A DNA stretch of 64,000 bases from an uncultured Verrucomicrobiales bacterium (GCA_937891465.1 CALAHF010000205.1:17774-81773), one strand, 5' to 3'; positions 9,512 through 19,313 are shown, numbered from the stretch's first letter. Notes: generated by a model from the sequence alone, not told the origin. A program made the numbers and translations.

Positions 9512-9836
9512 CGTTGATTCATATTCATCGCTTTCAAAATACTATGCACAGGTCGACTCGCTTAAAGACATTACGCAAGAATGCTACCTCCAGTGACGCC
9601 TCAAATTATAACGCCACGATCTAATACCTTTGACTCAGATAACTACCCCTACCAAATCGAGTCAGGCTTAGGTCGTTCAATTTTGACAAAAATGTCGTCG
9701 CGAATTGGTGGGATTCAGACAGGCTTTTGCTGGCTTTTTTGCTGTTGATTCGTGAAATCAAAAAACAGGATCACCGGTCTACGTTGCTCGGAGTGCAGCC
9801 GCATTTTCGCCATTGCGCTATTTGGAGAATCCTTAA
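9512..9836. other. Intergenic stretch, nothing recognised
   Basis: About 325 bp between divergent genes (BPL_N remnant and ceramidase-like gene). No convincing ORF, RNA gene or repeat copy was seen. It should hold both promoters. A GGAGAA at about 9823 is a plausible ribosome site for the gene at 9837. Confidence 0.5.
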
Positions 9837-11291
9837 ATGATGCTTCTCATTATGAATCGTCTAATCATTGCATTTCTATCCGCCGTCTTAAGCTTCGCCG
9901 CTCTCGCGCAAGACGCTCCGAAAGGTTTCCACGCCGGAACCGCGGCGGTCGACATTTCGCCGGATGTGTTTCCCATGCAGCTCCGGTCGGGTCCTTCTAA
10001 ATACGTTCACGATCCGCTTCATGTGCGAGCGATCGCTTTTCAAAATGGAGACGGACGAGCCATCATTGCTTTGGTAGATGCCATCGGTGTGGGTCGCGAA
10101 ATATGCGATGAAGCAAAAGCCGTTGCCGCAGACAAAACGGGTTGGAAGCCGGAAGAAATTCTAATTTCGGCAACGCACACGCACACCGCACCAAAAGGGG
10201 GTGACACTTCCGAAGGCCGCATCGCATTTGAAAAAAAGCGCCGCGCCGGATTGGCGGAGGCGTTGATCAAAGCAATCGAATCGCTCGAACCAGCCAAGAT
10301 TGGATTCGAGTCGGATGAAGAACCAACCGAAGTTCGCAATCGGCGGAATTATCTGAAACCTGACATTGGTGTAAAAAATCCCATGGACGGAGTGGATATT
10401 GTTGCCACCAATGCCGGGCGGCAAAACATCACAAAACCGGCTGGCCCGGTTGATCCCGAAGTCTGCGTAATCGATGTGCGGACAAAACGCGGCAAAGCTC
10501 TCGGGCTGATCGCGAATTACTCACTGCATTACGTCGGTGGCATTCCAAAAATCATCGAGGAAAACGGACGCGAGGTGGGAATGGCATCGGCAGATTATTA
10601 CGGCGAGTTTGCCCGAATAATGCCCTACCGCGTGGGAGGTTCCAAGCCGCCCGAAAACTTCGTGGCCTTCATGACCAACGGAACAAGCGGAGACATTAAT
10701 AACCTGATCTTTTATAATCCGCGGGCACCTCGAGCTCCGTTTGAGCAAATTCAAGTGGTCGCCAACAAAACCGCCGATGCCGCATGGCGCGCCGTTAAAA
10801 AAATCGAGTCGTACGATGAAAATCCCACCGTCGCGATGCGGCAACGCGAGGTTGAGTTGAACTACCGAAAACCGAGTGAAGCTCAAGTCTCCAAAGCGCT
10901 CGAACTGCTGAAACTCACGCGAAAAGAGCAGGACGCGATCAATGGACGAACCGGTTCCGTCGCGAACAACACCGTAAAATTTGCTGCGGACGATCATCCC
11001 CGAACGGAGCCGGTGATCATTCAAGCGGTTCGCATCGGTGAGCAAGCTGTCGTAACCATGCCCTTTGAAGTGCTCGTCGAGATCGGTTTGGAATTGAAAG
11101 AGAAATCTCCTTTTCCTAAAACATTCACGATCTCACTCGCCAATGGCGGCTACGGGTATTTGCCCCCCCCGAATCAGCACAAGCTCGGCGGTTACGAAAC
11201 GTGGTTGGGAACTTCACGGTTCGAAGAAAATTCGTCTGATATTTTAATAAAGAACCTGTTGGAAATGCTGACGGAGTTGAAGGCGTTGTGA
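9837..11291 (+). CDS. Neutral/alkaline ceramidase-like exported protein
   Basis: 484 residues with a signal peptide (LIIAFLSAVLSFAALAQ). The N-terminal part shows the ceramidase-like layout: TAAVDISPDVFPMQL, DPLHVRAIAF, then ILISATHTHTAPKGGDTSE with the His-x-His-type zinc site, and FMTNGTSGDINN later. GGYGYLPPPNQHKLGGYE near the end matches the family C-terminus. In many Planctomycetota and Verrucomicrobiota, proteins of this neutral/alkaline ceramidase N-terminal family are annotated only by similarity and true substrates are unknown. GGAGAA upstream supports the 9837 start; ATG 9852 is an alternative. Confidence 0.82.
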   Translation: MMLLIMNRLIIAFLSAVLSFAALAQDAPKGFHAGTAAVDISPDVFPMQLRSGPSKYVHDPLHVRAIAFQNGDGRAIIALVDAIGVGREICDEAKAVAADKTGWKPEEILISATHTHTAPKGGDTSEGRIAFEKKRRAGLAEALIKAIESLEPAKIGFESDEEPTEVRNRRNYLKPDIGVKNPMDGVDIVATNAGRQNITKPAGPVDPEVCVIDVRTKRGKALGLIANYSLHYVGGIPKIIEENGREVGMASADYYGEFARIMPYRVGGSKPPENFVAFMTNGTSGDINNLIFYNPRAPRAPFEQIQVVANKTADAAWRAVKKIESYDENPTVAMRQREVELNYRKPSEAQVSKALELLKLTRKEQDAINGRTGSVANNTVKFAADDHPRTEPVIIQAVRIGEQAVVTMPFEVLVEIGLELKEKSPFPKTFTISLANGGYGYLPPPNQHKLGGYETWLGTSRFEENSSDILIKNLLEMLTELKAL

Positions 11292-11387
11292 GGGTTTTCG
11301 CCTTCCCACCTTTTCGCGCCTCAATTTTCCACTGATCTGTCTTGATTCGATTGCTCTCACAGCTTAAAATCAAATCAATCCCCAACG

Positions 11388-14117
11388 ATGACCCAACTGC
11401 GCGACGACCTTAAAGAACAAAAACTCCTCACCATGACGATGGATGGGGAAATTGTGGATTTCACGGAAGGTGAAACCATCTACGAGGTGTCAGCCCGTAA
11501 TCAAAAAGATGTTCCGACGCTTTGTTACGACGACCGACTGGAAGCTTTCGGCGCATGCCGTTTGTGTGTCGTTGAGGTTGAGGGAATTCGGAATCCGGTC
11601 GCATCGTGCACGACAAAGGCGAACGATGGAATGGTCGTCAAAACGTCGACGCCGGCTGTTGAGAAACATCGTAAAACGCTGCTTGAATTGGTCGCGTCAG
11701 AGAACCGGAATATCGATGTCGATGAATTGAGCGGCTATGCTTCGCAGGAATTCGCGAATTTGATAGATCGTTACGAGGCCCGCACGGGTCGTTTTGCGGG
11801 TAAAAAATCGGGGACAACGAACACGAAGGACAAGAACCCGTTCATCCTGCGCGACTACGACAACTGCATTTCCTGTTATCGCTGCGTCAGAGTGTGCGCT
11901 GAGCGCGAAGGCGATTACGCGATCAATATAATGAATCGTGGGTTTGAGACCCAAATCATCACTGAATTTAACAATGACCTGCGCGACTCGGATTGCACGT
12001 TCTGCGGACAGTGCGTCCAGACCTGCCCAACCGGTGCCCTTGGTGATAAAAAAGCCCTACGCGATGCCGATACCGAAGGCGAAGTTAAGAAGACGCGGAC
12101 GATCTGCCCCTACTGCGGTGTCGGTTGTTCGGTTGATATGCTTTCCAAAGGCGACAAAATCGTGGGCGTTCAGCCAGCGATGGACGGACCTGCCAATGAA
12201 GGCGCACTTTGCATCAAAGGTCAGTTCGCCTTCGATTTCATTCAAAATGAAGACCGTCTCGGTAAGCCGTTGATTCGTCGTGAAGACGGCAAGCTCCACG
12301 AATGCGAGTGGGATGAAGCGCTTGATTTTGCGGCAGCGGGTTTCAAGAAAGCCCGCGACGAATACGGTCGCCGCAGTATTTACGGAATTGCCAGTGGCCG
12401 CGCGCCGCACGAGGCCGCTTACACGATGCAGAAATTTATCAGAGCATCGTTCGGGACCAATTACATAGATAACTGTTCGAGGGCGTGACACGCCCCCACA
12501 GTTGCCGGTCTGGCAGCTACAATTGGCCGAGGCGCGATGAGCAACCCTCTCGCAGACATGGAAAAACCCGACGTGATTTTCGCTATCGGAACCAACATGA
12601 CGGAATGTCACCCTGTGGCAGCGACGCGTTTGAAACGCGCGTTGACCGCAGGTGCAAAAATGGTTGTGGTTGACCCTCGGAAAACCCGTCTCGCAAAGTT
12701 GGCCGATCTTCACCTGTCGATTCGACTCGGATCTGATGTGGCGTTGCTGTTGGCAATGGCTCATGTGATCCAACGCGATGGTCTGATGGATGACTCGTTT
12801 ATCGCCGAGCGGACTGCTGACAGCGAAGCATTTCTCGAACACATCAAAGGATTCACTCCTGAATGGGCGAGCGAAATTTGCGAAGTTCCGGCAGCTGACA
12901 TTGAACAAGCGGGTCAGATTTTTGGGCGCGGAAAACCTTCAGCGATCTACTACACGTTGGGAATTACCGAGCACATTTGTGGCGTCGATAACGTTCAGTC
13001 GCTCTGCAATTTGGCTTTGATGACCGGAAACCTCGGTCTTGAAGGCGGCGGCATCAACCCGATGCGCGGTCAGAATAACATTCAAGGTGCGGGTGATTGC
13101 GGAGCGGTTCCAGCGAACTTCCCCGGATTCCAGCCATGCCACGATCCTGCATCAGCAGAGAAATTCTCCAAGCTTTACGGAACGGAAATCGATTGCGAAC
13201 GCGGCATCACGAAAGTGGCTGCGTTGAATCAGGCGGGTGATTCGATCCGCGCGATGATCATCGACGGCGAAAACACCGTGGTGACTGATCCTGATAGAAA
13301 TCACTGTGAGAAGGCTTTAAAGAGCCTAGATCACTTGGTTGTGATTGATCTTTTCCTCACCGAAACAGCAGAGTTTGCGGACGTTATTTTTCCTGCAACC
13401 GCCTGGGGTGAAACTGACGGAGTGCAGGCAAACACGGAGCGCCGCGTTCAACGGTTGCGCGCGGCCGTTCCTGCGTATGGCGAATCCAAACCGGATTGGT
13501 GGATTGTTTCCGAAATCGCAAAACGTCTCGGCACTCCCGGATTTGAATACGAGTCTGCGAAGGATGTTTTCAACGAACTCTGCGGCCTGAGTCCGATCTA
13601 CGCTGGCTTGGATTGGGATCGGATCGAAGACGGCGAATACCAGTGGCCAGTTCCTGACAAGGATCACCCTGGCACCCCTCGCCTGCACGAAGGTGAGTTT
13701 AAAAATGGAATGAAAGGCCTTTTCAAAGTCATTGGCTATCGCGATCCAGCGGAAGTCATCGACGACGAATTCCCGATTTGGCTCACGACCGGTCGCCGTC
13801 TGGAGGCTTATCATAGCCGCACCCAGACGGGGCGAAGTGCTGGTATCGAATACTTGCTTTCACATGAATCTCTCGAGGTGAATCCAAACGACGCGAAAGC
13901 GTGGGGATTGACCAACGGCGGCATGGCGATAATGAGCAGTGCTCGTGGTTCGATCGAAATTCAGGTGAAGGTAACTGACATGTCGCCTGAAGGAACCGTT
14001 TTCACATCGTTCTCGTTCGCGAATGTTCCGGTCAATGTTCTAACCGGCTCAGGTTACGATCCAGTGACGGAAACCGCTGAGTTGAAGGTGTGCCCAGTCA
14101 GCGTGATCCCTATTTAG
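11388..14117 (+). CDS. fdhF: Formate dehydrogenase catalytic subunit, probable selenoprotein (UGA at 12486)
   Basis: One gene of 909 residues read through an in-frame TGA at 12486-12488. The N-terminus is a 2Fe-2S ferredoxin domain (VPTLCYDDRLEAFGACRLC), followed by two 4Fe-4S clusters (NCISCYRCVRVC; DCTFCGQCVQTCPTGA) and the Mo/W-bisPGD domain cluster (CPYCGVGCSVD). The residues around the TGA read NCSRA-U-HAPTVAGLAATIG, the position of the catalytic selenocysteine/cysteine. Downstream come GAMSNPLADMEK, VVVDPRKTR, NIQGAGDCGA and the molydopterin-binding end HSRTQTGRS. It oxidises formate to CO2 (or the reverse). No partner NAD or hydrogenase subunit is adjacent, so the electron acceptor is unknown. 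A gene caller would split it at 12488 into two ORFs (11388-12488, 12537-14117). Confidence 0.93.
12486..12520 (+). promoter_or_regulatory. Bacterial SECIS-like hairpin for selenocysteine insertion
   Basis: The TGA is followed, 18 nt later, by loop GGTCT (12507-12511) flanked by arms GTTGCC (12501-12506) and GGCAGC (12512-12517), which pair with one G-U. Loop sequence and UGA-to-loop spacing are the same as I recall for E. coli fdhF, whose SelB-binding loop is GGUCU. The lower part of the stem is less clear. Confidence 0.85.
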
Positions 14118-14149
14118 AGACCTGATCACTGTCCCAAACTAATTTTAAC

Positions 14150-14183
14150 AAAAAAGCCCCGACGAATTCGTCGGGGCTTTTTT
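14150..14183 (+). terminator. Rho-independent terminator, probably bidirectional
   Basis: Perfect 11-bp stem (GCCCCGACGAA at 14156-14166 with TTCGTCGGGGC at 14167-14177), preceded by six A and followed by six T. It sits 33 bp after the formate dehydrogenase stop and can serve the convergent folB operon on the other strand. Confidence 0.93.
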
Positions 14184-14211
14184 GTTGGTTTAATTGGTAC
14201 CGACCATTCTT

Positions 14212-14259
14212 CACGATCGAACAGGGTCTGTTCGATGAACGGATAGGGTTGTTTCGTAA
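14212..14259. repeat. 22-bp-unit intergenic repeat, locus R2 (direct pair)
   Basis: Two forward units with AGGGT cores 22 bp apart (CACGATCGAACAGGGT, then GGATAGGGTTG), ending TTTCGTAAAATCC. It lies between convergent genes, after the terminator. Confidence 0.85.
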
Positions 14260-14275
14260 AATCCAGTTTCGAGTT

Positions 14276-14626
14276 TCAGTGTGAACGACGTGTCGAGACC
14301 GAAACGTGATCTGTCTCCGGCAGGATGAATTTCCGGATCTCTACCTGAACAGATTCAACGTGGGCGAATTTCAAGATAGCTTTCGCTAAATCGTCAGCAA
14401 GGGTTTCGATCAATCTCCGCTCGCCCTTTCCAGCAACCCGCTTCAGGGCTTGCGTCACTTCAAAATAATCAACCGTGCCGTCGATTTCGTCGTTCAGTTG
14501 ATCAAATCGATTGGCTGGAACGATTTCCACATCGACCGCGACCAATTGTGATGCCTCACGTTCTTCATCCGGCACACCAATCACCGTCTCGAGCTTCAGT
14601 CCCTGAATTCTGATTCGATCTTCCAT
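14276..14626 (-). CDS. folB: Dihydroneopterin aldolase (FolB)
   Basis: 116 residues, the usual length. The start EDRIRIQGLKLETVIGVPDEE contains the glutamate-rich motif of FolB, followed by DGTVDYFEVTQAL and RRLIETLADDLAKAIL. It converts dihydroneopterin to 6-hydroxymethyl-dihydropterin in folate synthesis. It lies 9 bp downstream of the DUF721 gene and is probably co-transcribed with it. The C-terminal segment ILKFAHVESVQVEIRKFIL carries the conserved lysine region. Confidence 0.88.
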   Translation of the reverse strand: MEDRIRIQGLKLETVIGVPDEEREASQLVAVDVEIVPANRFDQLNDEIDGTVDYFEVTQALKRVAGKGERRLIETLADDLAKAILKFAHVESVQVEIRKFILPETDHVSVSTRRSH

Positions 14627-14635
14627 GGCGTTATC

Positions 14636-15022
14636 CTAACCGAGCCGAAATCGAATATCACGAATGTTTTCTTTTCCAAACTCGTCCTGAATTCGCTGCA
14701 AAATCTGCCCTTTCATCCGCTCCAACTCGTAGTGAACGGTCGAATGCAAGACCTGAACAAACAGGGTCTTTCGAGTGACCGAGACAGGCCGCGAATTCCG
14801 CGCGACAAATTCTCCGACCAGCTCTTGCCAAGATTCTAAAACCCGGGCTTCATCAAACCGATCCTCTAGCCCGAGTTGTTTCAGGGCTTTTTGAACGACA
14901 TTAGGCATGTCGCGCTCGTAACTCGAAACGTCCTGCGGCTCCCAGTAACCGCGAAGCTGCGCCAATGCCCGGTCCCGATCGGTCCGTTTGGGGCGGTAGC
15001 GCTTTTTCTCGTAATTTTCCAT
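14636..15022 (-). CDS. DUF721 (DciA-like) protein
   Basis: 128 residues. After a basic N-terminus (RYRPKRTDRDRALAQ) comes the DUF721 core: ARVLESWQELVGEFVARNSR, then TLFVQVLHSTVHYELERMK and IRFRLG at the end. DciA-type DUF721 proteins load or regulate the replicative helicase in bacteria lacking DnaC/DnaI. Nothing nearby confirms that role here. It is first of the pair with folB on the minus strand. Confidence 0.8.
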   Translation of the reverse strand: MENYEKKRYRPKRTDRDRALAQLRGYWEPQDVSSYERDMPNVVQKALKQLGLEDRFDEARVLESWQELVGEFVARNSRPVSVTRKTLFVQVLHSTVHYELERMKGQILQRIQDEFGKENIRDIRFRLG

Positions 15023-15096
15023 GAGCGACGGACAGTTCCAGATCTCAGATTAGATCCTCCGCCCGACGCTCACAAGAAAGTTTTTTCCTGATCTGA

Positions 15097-15618
15097 TTAC
15101 TCAGCATCAAGTTGACCGCAATCAGTGACCATGATCGTCTTCGAAGTCTCGCCGCCACGTGAACCGAAGCCTTCGACTTTCTTCACAATGTCCATGCCTT
15201 CGACAACGCTGCCAAAAACAACGTGTTTTCCGTCGAGGAATTCAGTCTTTGTTGTGCAGACGAAAAACTGCGAACTGTTGGAATTGGGTCCTGAGTTCGC
15301 CATGCTCAGGATACCTTCGCCGGTGTGCTTGAGCTCGAAATTCTCGTCATCAAACGAATCCCCGTAGATCGAACGACCACCATAGCCATTGTGCTGGGTG
15401 ATGTCTCCGCCCTGACACATGAAATCGGGAATCACGCGGTGAAAAACGGATCCCTTAAAGCCATAGCCTTCGTCATGCGTGCAAAGCGAGCGGAAATTCT
15501 CCGCTGTTTTAGGCACCACATCAGCGCGGAGTTCCATTACAATTCGGCCCAAAGGCTCGCCGTCTGCCGTCATGTCAAAAAAGACACGCGGGTTTGTAGT
15601 GCTGCTATCTTCGCTCAT
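15097..15618 (-). CDS. Cyclophilin-type peptidyl-prolyl isomerase, cytoplasmic
   Basis: 173 residues, no signal peptide. [19 protein letters not shown] starts the cyclophilin fold. The active-site segment [16 protein letters not shown] includes the catalytic arginine, followed by [18 protein letters not shown] and [16 protein letters not shown]. It catalyses cis-trans isomerisation of prolyl bonds. A second cyclophilin with a signal peptide lies 42 bp upstream on the same strand, so the pair serves two compartments. Confidence 0.93.
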   Translation of the reverse strand: MSEDSSTTNPRVFFDMTADGEPLGRIVMELRADVVPKTAENFRSLCTHDEGYGFKGSVFHRVIPDFMCQGGDITQHNGYGGRSIYGDSFDDENFELKHTGEGILSMANSGPNSNSSQFFVCTTKTEFLDGKHVVFGSVVEGMDIVKKVEGFGSRGGETSKTIMVTDCGQLDAE

Positions 15619-15660
15619 ATAAAAAATGGGGGTATCTTTCGCGGTGGGTGAATGACAGAA

Positions 15661-16242
15661 TTACTCCTTCACGCGCTTTGCGGACTTCAAAAGAATCGTC
15701 TCGACTGGAACGTCCTTCATTGGACTACCATCAATCATGGAAACACCGGTTTCGACTGCCGCGATCGCATCGACCACGTCCATGCCTTCAACGACTTTTC
15801 CGAATACGGTGTAGCCCCAGCCACGCTGAGTTTCCGCCGTATGATTGAGAAAATCATTGTCTTTGTGATTGATGAAAAACTGAGCAGACGCGCTGTGCGG
15901 ATCTCCCGTGCGAGCCATCGCGAGCGTCCCCTTTTCGTTTTTCAAGCCGTTGTTCGCTTCGTTATCGATCGGATCACGCGTTGCTTTTTTCGTAATTTCC
16001 CCATCTTTTTCTTCAAAACCGCCGACTTGGATCATGAAATCCGAAATTACACGGTGAAACGCGATGTTGGTGTAAAAGCCGTCATCAACATATTGAAGAA
16101 AGTTTTTTACCGTCTTAGGCGCTTTCTCATCATTGAGTTCAATAACGATCTTTCCTTTAGAAGTGTCGAATTCGACCTTAGGTCCGGCAAGTGCGATTCC
16201 GCTCATGGCAGTGAAAATGATAGCAAGTGTTAGAAATTTCAT
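15661..16242 (-). CDS. Cyclophilin-type peptidyl-prolyl isomerase, exported
   Basis: 193 residues with a signal peptide (KFLTLAIIFTAMSGIALAG). The catalytic segment reads AFHRVISDFMIQVGGFE, then LAMARTGDPHSASAQFFINH and YTVFGKVVEGMDVVDAIAAVE. The sequence is of the divergent bacterial PpiA/B type rather than the eukaryote-like type of its neighbour. It probably folds exported proteins. The tail VETILLKSAKRVKE is short. Confidence 0.92.
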   Translation of the reverse strand: MKFLTLAIIFTAMSGIALAGPKVEFDTSKGKIVIELNDEKAPKTVKNFLQYVDDGFYTNIAFHRVISDFMIQVGGFEEKDGEITKKATRDPIDNEANNGLKNEKGTLAMARTGDPHSASAQFFINHKDNDFLNHTAETQRGWGYTVFGKVVEGMDVVDAIAAVETGVSMIDGSPMKDVPVETILLKSAKRVKE

Positions 16243-16312
16243 GGGTTTTTAGGATTAACTGCAAATTGGCTGAGACTTTTCAATAGTCAACCCGCACCTT
16301 TAACCTTTGACC

Positions 16313-17005
16313 ATGACAACCGTTCCCAAAATCCTGAAAGAACTCGAGAAACTCGGAACTGCACAAAATCGAAAAACCTACGGCCGCCACGGCGTGACCG
16401 GCGAGATGTTCGGCGTTAGCTACGCGAATTTAAAGATTCTCGAAAAACGGCTCAAAAAAGAAGGCTCGGCGTGTCTCGCCTCCGAGCTCTGGGCTGCGGG
16501 AAATCATGACGGCTGCGTTCTCGCCGCGAAGATTGCTGATCCCACCATGATGAACCAAAGACTCGCCAATCAATGGGTCCGCGATGTTTCAAACCGCGTC
16601 GTCCTCGCCGATCTATCCACATTGATTGCGCAAACACCTTTTGCCACAAAGCTGGCGGATCAATGGATCGCGGCCAGCCCGACTCGCAGTGAAATGAAAA
16701 ATACCGCCGGCTGGTCCTTGATCGAAAGTATTGCCGCAAAAACCGATGGCCCTGAAATTCCGAACACGTGGTTTTCAGAAAAATTAAAGCAGCTCGAGGC
16801 CGATATCGTCGCCGCTCCGAATTACACCAAATACACGATGGCCTACACGCTCATCGCACTCGGTTCGCGCACCCCGGCCTTGAGAAAATCCGTCGAAACA
16901 GCCGCCAAACGGATCGGCAAAATCGAAGTCGATCACGGCGAAACCTCCTGCAAAACACCCGAAGCGATTCCTTACTTGGCGAAGGTCTGGGCGCGGAAGA
17001 AATGA
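16313..17005 (+). CDS. DNA alkylation repair protein, AlkD-like
   Basis: About 230 residues from ATG 16313 (an in-frame TTG at 16307 is less likely). VPKILKELEKLGTAQNRKTY, GVSYANLKILEKRLKKEG, LWAAGNHDGCVLAAKIAD and WVRDVSNRVV are typical of the HEAT-like AlkD superfamily, which removes alkylated purines from DNA. The family also contains members without glycosylase activity. The C-terminal DHGETSCKTPEAIPYL is a recurrent tail of the group. It is a lone gene. Confidence 0.82.
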   Translation: MTTVPKILKELEKLGTAQNRKTYGRHGVTGEMFGVSYANLKILEKRLKKEGSACLASELWAAGNHDGCVLAAKIADPTMMNQRLANQWVRDVSNRVVLADLSTLIAQTPFATKLADQWIAASPTRSEMKNTAGWSLIESIAAKTDGPEIPNTWFSEKLKQLEADIVAAPNYTKYTMAYTLIALGSRTPALRKSVETAAKRIGKIEVDHGETSCKTPEAIPYLAKVWARKK

Positions 17006-17012
17006 GTAGACT

Positions 17013-17364
17013 TCAGCGTGGTTGCTGCGAATTAACCAACGCTTGATCGAGCACTGCCTTTTCAGCCGCCCATTCTGGAAAAAGAAACAGCGAAGCCACA
17101 ATTTTCACCTGCTCGAATCAGGCCACACGGCGGTCTAACAAACAAGGTAAATCCTTGAAATTGACACGTCACTGGATCTCCGCAAAATGCAGACGCAAAA
17201 AGTCGAGTTCTGAAGCCGATCAGAAAAGTAATGCCGCGGTCTCTGCACCTGGCGAAAGGCTCGGCCAATGCTCAGGCGGGGGAAGCCGCTCGGTGCGGAG
17301 ACACTCGCATTACGTTCGGATCGGCTCCGCACTACCCATTAGCGCCTTTTTGCGCCCGCATCTC
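17013..17364. other. Intergenic stretch with a possible 3' gene remnant
   Basis: About 350 bp between convergent genes. On the minus strand 17013-17117 an open segment reads VKIVASLFLFPEWAAEKAV then LDQALVNSQQPR and a stop, which looks protein-like, but a stop lies directly upstream and no family was recognised. The rest holds nothing I can support. Confidence 0.3.
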
Positions 17365-17414
17365 CACGAATCGACAGGGTGGGTTCGATGATCCAACAGG
17401 GTTGGATCGTAAAA
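17365..17414. repeat. 22-bp-unit intergenic repeat, locus R3 (direct pair)
   Basis: Two forward units 22 bp apart. The second is a perfect small hairpin: GATCCAA, loop CAGGG, TTGGATC. It ends CGTAAAATCC, like R2, and abuts the stop of the HTTM gene at 17421. Confidence 0.85.
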
Positions 17415-17420
17415 TCCTCC

Positions 17421-18704
17421 TCAAGCAACAGGCTCGACTTCCACCTCCGCCAGCAGCATATCGCTAGCGCGCTTGCGACGCAGTTTCTGCCAAATCCACC
17501 AAATCCAAAACGGGATATTGATGAGGAAAATCCACACGAGCTTCTCATTGTTGTAGAAATACAGCTTCATCAGAAATTCATTAAAATAGTGGAAGCTGAT
17601 AAACAGGAATCCCATCACCAGCCCCATAGAACGACTGAAAAGTGCTACGAATGCGAAGATTTCCAGCAGCACTCCCATCGCCATAAAAATCCGGCTCACA
17701 TTGGCATGCTCCATCATGTCTTTGGCATACGGAACGGGCTCACGGTTAAAATTCACGTCGTCGAGATCGTTGTAATAATTCTGACGATCAGTCTTCACCA
17801 GTTGGATGCCAATCATGTGACTGTTCGCAAACCATTCTCCGTCTGATTTGATCGGCTTGATCACCCCGGCGATGACATAACACGCGACGATCATGATCTG
17901 AGCATAGCGAATAAACTGATCCCAAAACGTGATGCCATTGCGAGCACGCGCTTTCCGAAAACCAAATGCTTCGTGCCAATCTTTTTTACAATGCCAGAAG
18001 ACCACGCACATCTGAGCAACCAGCACCATCGTCAGCATTTGAAAACCGTGATGAGTCGCGCCCTGCGAGTTGAAAAGCGTGCGACTGCCAATGCTGACCC
18101 ACACTAAAATTGGCAATGCGATGGGCAGTCCCACTCCGCTGGCATAAAGCAACAGTGCCGGCATGACCAGCCACGGCAGCATCTTCACAAAGTCAGGATC
18201 GGAGAAATACGTGAAATCAAAAATCTTTCGAATGGAGGTGAAGAAACCAGGTTTGGCATCCCCGGCCGGTGCCAAGTTTGCAAACCCGTTCGGCTGCTTC
18301 AATTTCGTATCTGACATCGCACCATCAGAAATCGGCAGCATTTCCATGACCGGTAGAAATGGGGGACGAAATGCGAGATCCGCTTCTTCGGTGATTCTGC
18401 CATTCTCAAACCAATGAGCCTTGGCTTCGCGAAGCTCCAGATACGCCCAGTTCGCCCACGTTCCTCCAAGTGGCATGGTTTGAAACACGGCGATCGCAAA
18501 GAGAATCCGCATCCAGACAATTTCGAACCCCATGAAATGAGGGGTATTGAACGGCACGCGGACAAATCGACGAAACTTGCCAAACCAACGTCTCAGAAAA
18601 TGAGCAGCTGGTGACGAATCGATTTTTTTCGTAGTGGGATATGCTGTGACTTTATCCCAGAGAGTAGTGAGACGATCCGCAAGATTTTTCAGAAAAGATG
18701 GCAT
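17421..18704 (-). CDS. HTTM domain membrane protein, cassette A
   Basis: 427 residues with many hydrophobic helices. MGFEIVWMRILFAIAVFQTM begins the membrane region and HHGFQMLTMVLVAQMCVVFW resembles the HTTM domain, related to vitamin-K-dependent carboxylase. ARNGITFWDQFIRYAQIMIV and IFLINIPFWIWWIW follow. The order of blocks matches the 315-residue protein at 19779, which is its paralogue; this copy has an extra N-terminal arm and a loop after PNGFANLAPAGDAKPGF. It follows a small FPMYS-motif protein by 33 bp. The activity of bacterial HTTM proteins is not established. Confidence 0.8.
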   Translation of the reverse strand: MPSFLKNLADRLTTLWDKVTAYPTTKKIDSSPAAHFLRRWFGKFRRFVRVPFNTPHFMGFEIVWMRILFAIAVFQTMPLGGTWANWAYLELREAKAHWFENGRITEEADLAFRPPFLPVMEMLPISDGAMSDTKLKQPNGFANLAPAGDAKPGFFTSIRKIFDFTYFSDPDFVKMLPWLVMPALLLYASGVGLPIALPILVWVSIGSRTLFNSQGATHHGFQMLTMVLVAQMCVVFWHCKKDWHEAFGFRKARARNGITFWDQFIRYAQIMIVACYVIAGVIKPIKSDGEWFANSHMIGIQLVKTDRQNYYNDLDDVNFNREPVPYAKDMMEHANVSRIFMAMGVLLEIFAFVALFSRSMGLVMGFLFISFHYFNEFLMKLYFYNNEKLVWIFLINIPFWIWWIWQKLRRKRASDMLLAEVEVEPVA

Positions 18705-18737
18705 TTGGAAATCAGGAAAAATTCAAAAAACAGGAAC

Positions 18738-19274
18738 TTACGGATGCTGAACGGCAACCACTTCGGGCGTTTCTCGGTAACCCAACTCTTTGTCGTATTC
18801 GATCCACACTTCGACCAGGGCAAGCCGCTCAGGAAGCTCACTTCGTTTGTGTTCTCTCAAATAATCGAGCAATTCGAGCCATTTCTTGACCCGCTCCTCC
18901 TGTGGCAGCTTCGTGTCTTTGGTCCCAAGTTCGTCAGCACGCTCACGAATCCACGCTTTTTGCATTTTCTTCACCTTCGGAGCCGTGATTCCCGTCAGGT
19001 GCCGAACCGGCAGCGCTTTTATATCCGCAGGCTTGGGATCAGTCCCTTCCTCCCACGTTCCGATGTAAAAGTAGTTTTCGCTCTCATCCGGATCGGAATA
19101 CATCGGGAAGTACGACAGCGGATAAAAATCATCTTTCGCCAGCAACGAAATCGCGACCACGAATGGCAGCACAAAAAACGAATGGCGATAGCGGAAGCCA
19201 AAGAAAACGCTCGCTACAATTGCGATGTAGCAGAGCCAGCTCACGTTGGCGGCGGCAAGAATTGGGAGATTCAT
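18738..19274 (-). CDS. Small FPMYS-motif membrane protein, cassette A
   Basis: 178 residues. Hydrophobic N-terminal segments (VSWLCYIAIVASVFFGF; FVLPFVVAISLLA) are followed by DDFYPLSYFPMYSDPDESEN and a long soluble, charged tail with KKWLELLDYLREHKRSELPE. The FYPLSxFPMYS stretch also occurs in the protein at 19314, which faces it head to head. I do not recognise a named family. It is first of the minus-strand pair with the HTTM gene. Confidence 0.75.
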   Translation of the reverse strand: MNLPILAAANVSWLCYIAIVASVFFGFRYRHSFFVLPFVVAISLLAKDDFYPLSYFPMYSDPDESENYFYIGTWEEGTDPKPADIKALPVRHLTGITAPKVKKMQKAWIRERADELGTKDTKLPQEERVKKWLELLDYLREHKRSELPERLALVEVWIEYDKELGYRETPEVVAVQHP

Positions 19275-19313
19275 TAAGCTGAGTTGAAAAAAACGAAGGT
19301 TTCGCTAAGACAC

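Noticed and set aside
12537..14117. A separate molybdopterin oxidoreductase gene beginning at the ATG at 12537.
   Set aside because: The frame is continuous with the upstream ORF through the TGA, and the first 16 residues after it match the formate dehydrogenase active-site region.
14745..14785. AACAAACAGGGTCTTTCGAG inside the DUF721 gene resembles a unit of the 22-bp repeat.
   Set aside because: It lacks the CGAT start and the tail, has no partner unit, and codes for the conserved LFVQVLH segment of the family.
17381..17414. GGGTTCGATGATCC looks like a tRNA T-arm.
   Set aside because: No acceptor, D or anticodon arm fits around it; it is part of repeat R3. No tRNA was found elsewhere.
17155..17467. 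Open frames between the AlkD-like and HTTM genes.
   Set aside because: They are Ser/Arg/Gly-rich, resemble no family, run through repeat R3 and overlap each other; treated as chance frames.
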